From contig NC_086266.1 in the NCBI RefSeq assembly GCF_021018805.1, forward strand, positions 5,394,001 to 5,458,000: DNA of 64,000 nt, read 5' to 3'. This DNA comes from Prinia subflava. Lineage: Eukaryota > Chordata > Aves > Passeriformes > Cisticolidae. Positions 13,801 through 23,901 of the stretch are shown here, piece by piece. The notes beneath the pieces are model-generated. The model was not told the origin of the DNA. It made no database searches and worked only from the letters and a program-made list of their open reading frames with translations. Position numbers and translations under genes: made by a program. Within the stretch, counting starts at the first letter, position 1; every line of letters starts with the position of its first letter.

Positions 13801-15014
13801 TTGTGCCCATGCAGTGGGACTGTGCAGAACCAGGCCTGGGTCTGGGAAATGTGACAGCAAGCTGCTATGGGTGGCTTGGGGTCAGGAGGCTTTTTAATTG
13901 TTTGAAAGTGAAGTCCTTGTGCTTTATCCTCACAGAGGCTGTTTTAGGCCACCAACAAAGAGTCTGATCTTCTGAGGAGAGTTCTGGCTTTGCTCTAGAA
14001 TCTGATCACAGTGAGAAGCTGTTTCTGTTCCGATACATTTTTAGGTGGCTGAAAATCTATATTATTTTTGGATTTTTTTTCCCTCTGTGCTTGTTCCATC
14101 CAAAGTCATGAACTACATGTGAGGTCAGGTGAGTTACCTCTATTCATCAGCTGCCTTTTGGAGTAAAACCTCTTCTGAAGTCCCATCCTGCTTTTCTTCC
14201 TCTTCCTCCAAACCCATGTGTCAGCCAAATGAATTTCTGCTCCCTTGGGACACTGATCCTGGACAGCCTGGACCTCTGGCTGGCCCAAGATGGTAAAAAC
14301 CAGCACGGTCCATATACTCAGAGCTCCAGGTCTCTCCTCCTGGTATTTTCAAGAGTCAGCAAGACCAACCAACCCCCCTGGAGAGGAGCTGGGACACTCA
14401 GCAGGTGAAAGCTGTCGCTGCAGGAGGTGCTTGGTGACAAAAAACATTTTTGTGTGTGGATGTGGCTTAGGGAACAAACAGGGTGAGCAGCCCCCTGTGT
14501 CTTTGGATGGTTTTTGCACACCACTTAACACAGATTTTGCAGTCTGCAAGAGCAGCAGCCTCAGTGTGAGGAGTCACAGAGCAGAAGGGAGGTGGCACAC
14601 ACCAGGGATGAGCTGAGCTCATGGCATTCCCTTTCTGGAGTGCCAGGCCAGGACCTCACTGCTTTCCATCCCTCTTTTCCCCAGAGGGATGCTGTATGTG
14701 GACTCAGCTTTCTTCACTTTTAGGTTCCAAGAGTTCCAAACTAGATATTTCCATTGCTTTAGCTAATGAAAGATGGTTTCAACCTGCCAAGTTTCCCCCT
14801 AATATACACATATACAGTGGTGGTGAATTTGAACTCAGGTCCTAAACACTGTAGGAATGTTGGCCACCTAAAAGTCCACATGGAATGGTGACCCTATAAA
14901 CCCTAAACCCAGCAGCATTTATTAATGGCTTATCTGAAGTCTCTGTAGCAAACATTTCAGTCCCTTCAGCCATGGAGAAGTGGGTTACTTTGTGAATATC
15001 AATGCAGATCAAAT
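10891..15014. other. Intergenic, nothing recognised
   Basis: Immediately after the CR1 copy, 10905-10965 has clustered ATTA words (TAATTATTACC, AATTAATAACC), a possible homeodomain-site cluster. The remainder gives no recognisable feature. Confidence 0.55.
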
Positions 15015-15118
15015 AAAACATATCTCAAGGACAAATGGATTTGTTCTGAAAATTTGGCCAAAGAAATCAGAAATGGTTCTTTAAAATACAGCAGCCTAGA
15101 GCAAATTTTTATCTTCCT
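15015..15118 (+). repeat. 104-bp direct duplication, copy 1
   Basis: Matches 17368-17471 over 104 bp with four substitutions and no gaps (AAAACATATCTCAAGGAC to ATTTTTATCTTCCT). It is not a recognised transposable element and is not flanked by obvious terminal repeats. Confidence 0.9.
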
Positions 15119-15969
15119 TTTTGAGCAGTGAAAGTTGATGATCAAGCTATAATTTGAAATATGTGGCAGAATACAGAAAAACCAATGCCACTGAAATTAC
15201 CTTGCAGTTTGAACACATGGATCTGAAGATTTGACAAAAACATTTTCTTTGTTCTACAGACATGAGACCATTTTCCTTCCTTTTGTGTGTAGCACCCCTG
15301 GATTGTTTGGCACTGATCAGAGCTGCTCTGGTGCTCTCTTTGATGAATCCACTTGTTTGGTTTGAGTGTTTTGTTGGGGTTTTTTTTTGTTGGTTTGGTG
15401 TTCCTTTTTTGGGGATGGTGGGTGGGTAAGATCTTATTGGGCATGATGGGAAAGGGACAGTTAATTTATGTCATGGATTTGGCATAACTGGGCCATCAAT
15501 CTCAGCAGAGCATGTACCAGGTGTCTGAAGCAGAGAGACACAAAGATCCAACTGCTGCTTTCTTCCTTTTCTTGTGTGAAATAAAAGCAAAAAGAAAGCA
15601 GGAATAGGCACCTTGTGGTTCCAGGCTTGATGGAGCAGTCCTGGGGCTGTCAGCACTGCTGCAGAGGGAGAGGGGAAGGAGGGAAGATGATGACTCACAA
15701 GAAGTTTCCCTGTCTGTTATGATTTTGCTTCGTCGTTTTGTGTTCTCTGGATGACTTAGGGAGAGACGCTTTTCCCTCATCTCTAATTTGCTGCCAGATG
15801 AATATATTGAGTAGCAGGATATTGAGAAGTCATGGGAAACTAATGAGAAATGCCTGAATGAACTCAGCATGTTCCTCCACTCGGCTGTTAGGCTTTAATA
15901 TCCCAGTGGTGCTGGGCAGAGGGGGTGCAGGGGCTGTGCAGCTCCTTTTGCTCTTTGGTTTAGTGCCAA

Positions 15970-16232
15970 AATGGGACAAGGAGTAATGATTTTAAACTAA
16001 AAGATGGTAAGTTCAGACTAGGCACAAGGACATTTTTTTTTTATAATGAGAGTGGTGAAAACCTGGCATAGGCTGCTGAGGTAGGAGCCCCATCTCTGAG
16101 AACATCCAAGGTCAGGTTCTGAGGCTCTGAGCAACCTGATCTAGATGAACATTTTCCTTCTCTTTGCAGGGAGGTTGGACTAGATTGAATTTAAAGATTC
16201 CTCCTAATCCAAACTATTCTTCAATTCCATCT
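15970..16232 (+). mobile_element. CR1 3' fragment, older
   Basis: GGGACAAGGAGTAATGATTTT, then a decayed body, then GGAGGTTGGACTAGATTGA and a diverged 3' end (AACTATTCTTCAATTCC). The higher divergence from the CR1 pattern suggests an older insertion. Confidence 0.78.
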
Positions 16233-17226
16233 TTCTACCTGTTTGGCCAATGTGTGATCTTACCCAGAAATTCAGTCACCTAGAATGGTTATTGTACCTG
16301 TTACTTTGGGGTGTGACAGTTCTGGCGGACTAAAAATCCTTAGTACAGCTTTTCCTCCTCACACCTTGTCTTGACTCCCTTCCCTGAGCTCCTGATCTGT
16401 GTTGGATTCTGAGGGGGGCTGGCTGTGACAGAAAGGCTGGTTGGTGAAGCATGTTCCTCATGGAATGTCCTCGTGCCAAGGGCCACAGCACAGACTGAGC
16501 ATTTCCAAGATGCTCTTGGGCAGGGATTCCCTGTCTTTCTGGCCTGGTGAGATTCTGCTGCTATATATAATCTTTGAGGTTCCTGGGAGTTTCTGTGGCT
16601 AAAATGGGAGGACAATATGGGCCTTAAAATGTGTTTCAGAGCTGCCTGAACCTGGTCCAGCAGTCAACATGGCAAAAAAGGACTTTTTCCTTTGTGATGG
16701 GCACAGCTGAGAGCATGGCTGCCAGCAGCCCTGGACTGCATGATCTTGAGAAACAGATTGCAGTGTGAAGGACTGAATTGCTACCACTTTTTTTTTTTTT
16801 TTTTTTTGACCAGACCTAAAGTTATTTCTCCAGGAAGAGCCATGTATAGCAGGAAACTGGTACTCCAGTCCCAGATGGGCAGCTTTGCCTTCAGCTCTGA
16901 TCCAGGTAGTGTTTTACCCTGAGGAGATGAAAACACCCAGGGAAGCACAATAATGTGAGGGAGACATCTGTGTTTCACCACACGTTTGGCAAGGGGAGGT
17001 GGCAGCAAAAGTTCCTGAGGAGGTTTGTCAGGGTCAGTAACACTCCAGAGATGCAAATCAGCCCGATGGCAGCCTGGCAATGACTCAACCTTTCCCTACA
17101 GCCTGGTTTTGCCCGTGTGTGACACAGGCTGCTGCAAAGATGGGTTTCATTTTTACAGACTTATCACCTTCCCTGGGCCTTTCATGCAGCAGAATGATGA
17201 CAGGCAGGAACCTTATGGCAGCTGAA

Positions 17227-17260
17227 TAAAATTCATATCCCAGGAGCTGTGAAAATGTCC
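17227..17260 (+). repeat. 34-bp direct repeat paired with 17471-17504
   Basis: TAAAATTCATATCCCAG followed by AGCTGTGAAAATG; the partner lies immediately after the 104-bp copy 2. Confidence 0.85.
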
Positions 17261-17367
17261 AAGGAGTCCATGGAAGAGCACGGTGACACCCACAGCTGCC
17301 ACCTCCTGTCCACAGTTGCTGCTTTCCCTGGGGGCTCTTCAGACCTCCGTGGCACGTGCATCATCCC

Positions 17368-17471
17368 AAAACATATCTCAAGGACAAATGGATTTGTTCT
17401 GAGAATTTAGCCAAAGAAATCTGAAACGGTTCTTTAAAATACAGCAGCCTAGAGCAAATTTTTATCTTCCT
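17368..17471 (+). repeat. 104-bp direct duplication, copy 2
   Basis: Second copy, 2.35 kb from the first. It abuts a second, unrelated duplicated piece: 17471-17504 repeats 17227-17260 with two mismatches in 34 bp. Confidence 0.9.
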
Positions 17472-18059
17472 AAAATTCATATCCCAGCAGCTGTGAAAAT
17501 GCCCCTGCCTTGCTTTTCCTGAAGGAAGGAACCCAAAATTCATATTTTGGGGCACCAAAACCCAAAACCCAGGGGCACCCAGCGCATGGCCTTTGGGTTT
17601 CACACCATGTACACCTTGTGTTGATGGGTCTGTGTCTCTTGAGCCCAGCAAAGGTGGTGTGAGCACAGGAGAGGGGCTGCAGAGCCCTTCAGCAGCCAGG
17701 TAGGGCCCTTCCCTCGTGGATGGCTCTGCCATCTGATTTCATCCTGTGCCTGGTGAAGGAGGCAGTCAAGAGCCTCGAGTTCTCTCAGATAAACGGCTCA
17801 GCTCAGAGCACTGTGGCTTGATGTTCCTGGAGCTGCTAATCCTAATTAACAGGCTTTTTCTGAGTCCCTTTTCCACCACTCCAGCAGCCCAAGTGGGCTT
17901 TAAAGTGAATGGAAATCACCCCATGGAGCGCTCTCCCTGGAGATGTTGCTATGCCGACCTGCTCAGAGCAGCTCCCGAGGCTCCCCAGCTCTCCTCCACC
18001 CTGCATTGTTCTCACTGTCACAGAGCCTCTGATGCTGCCAGAAGGATGGCTGGGACCCA

Positions 18060-18195
18060 GCCTTTATTATTTTTATTTATTATTTATAATTTTATTTATA
18101 AATTTATATATTTATTTTAAATTTTTTAAATTTATTATTTATATGTTTATTTGTTTTTATAATTATTATTTATAAATTGATAAATAATAAAATCT
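18060..18195. repeat. AT-only low-complexity tract
   Basis: Nearly pure A and T (TTATTTATTATTTATAATT-like) with self-complementary potential. Other homopolymer tracts lie at 16789-16807 (T), 18355-18390 (A-rich) and 20629-20650 (T). Confidence 0.85.
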
Positions 18196-19593
18196 GTATT
18201 ATTTACTTTTTCTGGAAGATGTGGGTAAAAGGTGGAAAAAAAGTAGAGAGGGGTAAAATGGTGCCAAGCATCAACAACAACAAACCAACCTGAAAGGCCT
18301 GAGAGTCCTTCTGACAGAAAACTGAGTCAATTTGTTCATGCACAATCCTTTTAAAAAATAAAATAAAAAATTAAAAAAAAAAAATCCCCCTTTTTTATTG
18401 GAGGCACACAGCTTGGAACGTTTTTGGCCACTCTCATTCTCCTTAAATTCAATCCTCCCAAGGCCTACAAATCCAAGGCACTGAGAGGAAGACAAATTAT
18501 AATGAATGTGTACTAGGAATATAAAAAGCAACGACTTAATATAACTTTCTCTTCTCCCCTTCCCTCCCCCTTCGTGACCTCATGTTTTTAACATTTTGGG
18601 AGCTGCTAAATCTTGGAGGGATACACGGTGTGCCTGGAGAGGTGGAGGTGCTCCATTGGTGGTGCCAAGCCAGGGGCCTCTGCCTCGGAAAGCAGCACCC
18701 TCCCTCCCCGTGCCTCAGTGACAGAGAACAACTCCTCCACTGGCACTCAAAAGTGGGGCAAGAAAATGGGGATAAAATGATTTAAAACTTAAAGAGCCAC
18801 AGGCGTGGCTGTGTGGGCCCAGGGAGTGAGGCCTTCTCCAGAGCTGGGGTTGTCCTTTGGGTTACGGTCGCTCCAAAAGTTGCCAGCAGGGATGGGGATA
18901 TGGAAAGGCTGAAATAAAGTCCACAAATATGATTGCCAACCCTCCTCCCTGCCCAAGACACCTGGGGAAACATCAGTTGTTTTATTTATGATGGCAACAG
19001 ACTGAGGGGAACGAGCCAGGCCCTCTCCTGCTTTACAAAGAATGACTTTAAATGGCTGAGACTGCTCCTGAGCAGTGCTGAGCTGAAACAACTTCTGCCT
19101 TTCTTGGAGAAAAACAACAAACCCCAAAATATCCACCACCCATCAAAAATATCACTGACATTTTCCCCTACTTTCCACCAAATTTCTCTGGGGAAATAAA
19201 TAAATTAACCAGCTCCAGTAACCCCATCAGGAGGGGGACAATTTTTACTCTTTGTACAAGTTGTAGACAGACAGTGGTGAGGATGGGCAGTGTGTAATGT
19301 TGTTTATTATGTATAATAAGAAGCATCCAGAAATCTGAGTTAAGGACCAAGCCCCAGAGTGCCAGCCCCTGTACAAACACACAGTAACAGGATCCCTGTC
19401 CCAAAGAGCATACAGGCTAAAACTGGTTCCTTATGTGGCATAATTTGGAGGGGAAGAATAGGAATTGGAGGCAGAGAAATGAAACATCAACCTTTTTCCT
19501 GATTTCCTTTTATATTACAAACAAAGGCCACAAGACATAAATGCTGAGATCATAATTTCCAGTCCCTCACCATTAGATACTGGGATAGGAGAG

Positions 19594-20115
19594 TGATAGA
19601 ATCATCAAATCATTTAGGTTGGAGGAGATCTTTTATGATCCTTGTGTGCAAATGTAAATCTAACACTGCCCAGAACTCCATTAAACCATGTCCCCAATAC
19701 CACATCTCCACATCTTTTAAACACCTCCAGGGATGGTGACTCTACCACTTCCCTGGGCAGCCTGTTCCACAGCCTGACCACCCTTCAAATGAAGAAATTT
19801 TCCCCAGTATCCAACCTAAACCTGCCCTGACACAACTAGAGCATATTTCCTCTTACCCTGTTTCTTGTTATCTGGGAGGAGAGACCGACCCACCTCTCAT
19901 CACACCCTCCTGTCAGGGAGTTGTAGAGAGCAATAAGGTCTCCCCTGAGCCTCCTTTTCTCCAGGCTGAGTCCCCTCAGTTCCCTCAGCTTCGCCTCATC
20001 AGGCTTGTGCTCCACACCTTCCCCAGCTCTGGTCCAAAACTGAGCCCAGGAGCTGAGGTGTGGCCTCAGCAGTGCCCAGCACAGAGGGACAGATCACTGC
20101 CCTGGTCCTGCTGGC
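19594..20115 (-). mobile_element. CR1 3' fragment, about 520 bp
   Basis: Antisense CR1: TGATAGAATCATCAAATCA at the 3' terminus, GGGCAGCCTGTTCCACAG, CTGAGCCTCCTTTTCTCCAG and AAAACTGAGCCCAGGAGCTG further in. The longest 3' fragment in the window. Confidence 0.9.
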
Positions 20116-21584
20116 CTGGGATGTGTCTTCACTGTGGCAGGGGGATGTGCAGAGGTGGCAGTGGGACCTCCTGGTCCCTGGGAAGGGGAGGAAGGAGGTG
20201 AGGGAAGCCCAGTGCCCACTTGGCTGGTGAGGCTGACACCATGAAGATCCTCCAGCAAGTTCCTGGGAAGGGGAGATTGTTGAAACCTCCACGAGAGGAG
20301 GAGGCAGCACAGCCCCCCAGGTGTTTGAAGAACCCAAGTGCTTTTCAGCAGCCCTGGTGCCTCTGTTCTCCCTGCCCAGAGCAGCACGGCTCAGCCCCAC
20401 ACCATTTCTGTGTCTAAAGCCAGCCTAGGAGGGCACAGAGGGGCTCAACTCCCAGGGCCACGCTGAGCAGGGCAACTCGCAGCTACTGGGTGTCTCTGTG
20501 CTCTGGGTTCCCTCCTGAGAGCTGGAAAACCATTTTATAAGGAAACTGGAGCCTTGCAAAGTAATTCCAAAAGAATGGCAGATTTTTCTTTTTTGGCTTT
20601 TCTTAGCTCTCCCTTTTTTTACTTTTCTTTTTTTTTTTTTTTTTTTTTTGAGATACTATAGAAAATTAAAAACATGATTGAATTTGTGCATGCCTTTATT
20701 TATTGTGCTGTGGATGATAGGCACAGATTTCCCTAAGCCAAAAAGCCCCCTCCCTCCTCCTTCCCCAGCCTTAGTAATCAGCTTCCTTGTGCTCCAGCCC
20801 ACGCTAGACTATTTTCCTCTGTCAAATCCTCCATCATTGGTTAAATTACCTAGGTGTGTGTTGGCTTTTTTTGGTGAAATCGTACAATCTTTCAAGTCTA
20901 CTTTGTCCAAGTCCCTGTCATCCTCTTAGGTTTTTGTACACCCTGTTTCTCTCCAGGCCGATTTTGTAAAAGGTTCTAATTTCAACAAGTTGCTGCTCTT
21001 GGGGCTGAAGCCTGTTCTCCAGTGCCCATGATAATCCCATGTGTTCACCAGGAGCTTTGAAGCTCCAGCAGATTGCAGCCGCCTGGGCTTCATCGCACAG
21101 GGTTGGTAATTTTTCTTTTCCACTCTCCCTTTCTCAGCTGCTCTCCTTCCAGATTTTGCTCCCTGCAGCCTCCACTGCCTGCACACCTTTCAAGCCACCA
21201 TCCTGTTGAGGAGATATCTGGCACAGCCCCTGGTTTGCCACCGGGGCGTGCCTCCCACACACTCCCCGGCAGCCGCCTTGCCAAAAGCGAGGACGTGCTT
21301 CACTCGGAGTCTGTGGTGTGAGCCAGGTTTAATCTAGGCTGCTCTTTCCTTCTGGCTCCCCACAGAGATCACAGGACCCTGGTTAATCCAGCTCCCTGTC
21401 GGTGTAGGGCTGAGTCATAGGAGGTTTTTCTGTTGCTACATCTAATAAAGCTTTGCTACTGGGAGCAGAACATCAACCAGCCTGGCTGGGAGTCGGCACT
21501 GTCACCCAGCAGCTTCCCTTGTCTGCAAGTTGTTTTGATTCTTTTCTTAGACTTCTCCCTCTCTGTGTCTTTCTCTCTAAAACA
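20116..21584. other. Intergenic, nothing recognised
   Basis: Includes a T tract at 20629-20650 and pyrimidine-rich sequence towards 21580. No coding signal. Confidence 0.6.
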
Positions 21585-21726
21585 TTAATTTCCTCTAATT
21601 AGAGCTTCCTTAACAATTCTTTTTTCCCCCCCTCTCCTCAGTTAATTTCCTCTAATTAGAACCTCCTTAATAATTCTTTTGCTAAATCAATTTCCTCAGT
21701 TAGAACCGCCCGCCACAATTTCTTTC
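21585..21726 (+). repeat. Two 39-bp copies plus a weaker third, carrying TAATTAGA
   Basis: TTAATTTCCTCTAATTAGA begins copies at 21585 and 21642 (39 bp each, 57 bp apart); a weaker third (CAATTTCCTCAGTTAGAACC) begins near 21687. TAATTAG is a homeodomain core site. The surroundings (21.3-22.2 kb) are AT-rich, unique sequence of the sort often conserved as enhancers. Confidence 0.7.
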
Positions 21727-23184
21727 CTCCCTTTCAAGAGCTGTCGGAGTAGCTAAGCAAATTATGCTTCTGAGTAACCTTTATCTCTTACTTGGTATTT
21801 TAAAAGAACTGTAACAGGTTAGACAGGCACAATTTCCCCTTTCAGAGCTCTGCTGGTCTGACCCCATTAGGTTATACTTAGCTGAGTGTTGTACTATTGT
21901 ATACTTAATAAGATGCTCTAGCTGTTCATCTGGAACTCAGGTAAGGCTGCATTTGTGAATGAATTAAACATGACACTTCATTATTCAGATCAGATTTAAC
22001 AGTGTCAAAATCCGTCTTTAAACCAGATCAAATTGCTCTCCAAGAATATGTAAAAAACTCCTGCCCCTGTTAGCTGTCCTGTGAGCCAGCCTTTTCTAAC
22101 TTTGCCTCTGCAGCCATGCTGACTTTCTTCTCCTGGCAAGCTTTTTAAGTTCTAATTTTTTTTTTTCTAAAACATGCTGGTTTTAAAAAAAGATCTTTTC
22201 TAATTTACACAGTAAGTAACTATTAACAGCCCACTGCTTTTCACAATCATGCTGTGGGCCACATCAGCAGCTGGTGTAAATGGGGAGGCAGCCAGTTGAC
22301 ACATTATAGACCTTGGGCCTGAGTTTCCTCTTTATTACGCAGTTTCTCCCCAGCTGAAACTGAATTATGCATTTCTCCATCTCTTTAAGATGGGACCATC
22401 TCACTATGTTTGTCCTTAAAATCCATCAAGGACTCCATTTCCTGATTTTATGAGGAAACAGGCCAAGTGATGATGGCAACTGGGAGGGGTCATCCAGTTA
22501 GAGAAAAACCCCTTGTTTTATGTAATTATGAAAGAAATAAAGAGGGGAACACATCTGAGCTGCAGGAATGTGTGTTCCCTTTCCTATACCCCTTCCTCAG
22601 GTTGGCACTGACTACCCAGCACAGATCTGATGGCACCAATGAGTGTCACTGCATGGGACAGCACTGTCCCTTTGTGATTCATGTGACACAGGCCAAACAA
22701 AAATACCTCACCACAGGCTCAGGAAGGTTCTTCTGGCCTTTCTCACAAGGACTTCTTCCCTCTTTTGGCTACTCCCAACTGCAGAGCCTGCTCTGAGTCC
22801 TGGTCACACAGCAGAAATGTCACCGTGGGCCCTGAAGGGTCTGCTCCAGTGAGGCAGGTGGGCTCTTGCAGCTCGTGGAGTGCTTTTCATCCCCGTCTGA
22901 TGGGAGTCAGCAGTGCCTGGGTGGGTGGGTGTCCTGGAGTGATCCGTGAGGAATCTTCACAGATACTCTGCGGGGAGCTGGGGGAGGCTTGCAGCAACTC
23001 CGTCCTTGCCAGTGCCACCATCAGATATCTGGGCAGGCCCAAAATGTTTTAGCCAAGCCCAGCTTCTATGGAAAAGCTGCACTGCTTTTTCCTTTTCCAC
23101 ACTATTTCCTTCTGACCTTTCTGAGCTTCTATCACCCCATGAAGTCTGTTCTGGTGGTGGTGGTGCAGAAGTCGTAAGCTGTAT
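21727..23184. other. Intergenic between the AT-rich block and the GABRG4 3' end
   Basis: 21.73-22.25 kb continues the AT-rich unique sequence of the TAATTAGA cluster; 22.25-23.18 kb has ordinary composition. No gene seen. Confidence 0.55.
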
Positions 23185-23190
23185 TTTATT
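23185..23190 (-). terminator. Candidate polyadenylation signal of GABRG4
   Basis: AATAAA on the minus strand, 418 bp past the stop codon, the first such hexamer after the coding region. No clear GT-rich element follows within 40 bp, so this is only the likeliest site; more distal hexamers exist (for example 22331-22336). Confidence 0.4.
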
Positions 23191-23607
23191 TCCTTTGCAG
23201 TCCTAATAACTATGCAGAAAACTCCATTTGCCATCACTTCCCTTGAAATTTAGGAGTAGGATTGGATGGGAAAATGAAAGGCATTAAGATTTTTGTTTTT
23301 GACAAAATCCCTAATGCTTGAGATGGGAATAGGATGTTTTTGGGTAATCTTACAAGGAGTACAATGCTGGTGGCGTTGGAGAGGGGCTTGTCTGGGGAAG
23401 GGTAGATTTTCTAAAAAGATATGTTAGAAGGCTAAAAAAAAGCTGTTTGGTTCTTCTCAGAAGAGATGAGAGAGCGGGAAGGGGGGATCACCAGGTGGGG
23501 TTGTTCAGACTGACAGCTGGCTACAACAGGAGAGACGCTGTGCTCTAGCTCCTCGAGAAGCCCCTCTGGCCGGTGCCCAGTCCCTCCCAGCCGAGGAGAA
23601 AGGAGGG

Positions 23608-23901
23608 CTAGAGATAGAGATAGGCAATCCAGTAGACGATGTTGAAGAGCAGGAAGGCGGTGGGGAAGAAGACGCGGGAGTAGGAGTCCAGGCGGGATAT
23701 GTGGATGCGGACCCGCCCCTCCCGCCACATCCCCGTCTGACAGTCCTCGATGCAGCAGAAGAACCTCTCGCACTCCTTCCCCTCCAGGCACGGCGAGCCG
23801 GGCTCGTCATCCTCGTCCTCCTCCATCTCCGGGGGCCAGTGCATGATGTGGTTGATGTTGATGGCGGTGAAGGTTGGCATCACCTGGGCACCGGCAGGTG
23901 G
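23608..23901 (-). CDS. GABRG4: GABRG4 coding exon 9: cytoplasmic loop, M4 and stop
   Basis: 294 bp including the TAG at 23610-23608, encoding residues 358-454, after a CCCTCACAG acceptor. The loop is short and has an acidic run ([11 protein letters not shown], about 382-392) followed by [17 protein letters not shown]. In gamma-2 the matching cysteine-rich segment is a palmitoylation and GABARAP-binding site, so a trafficking or anchoring role is inferred here. M4 is about 432-454 and the protein ends in the gamma signature YLYL. The [12 protein letters not shown] version is what points to gamma-4, as gamma-1 and -2 have DCASFFCCFEDC. Confidence 0.95.
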   Translation of the reverse strand, partial: PPAGAQVMPTFTAININHIMHWPPEMEEDEDDEPGSPCLEGKECERFFCCIEDCQTGMWREGRVRIHISRLDSYSRVFFPTAFLLFNIVYWIAYLYL

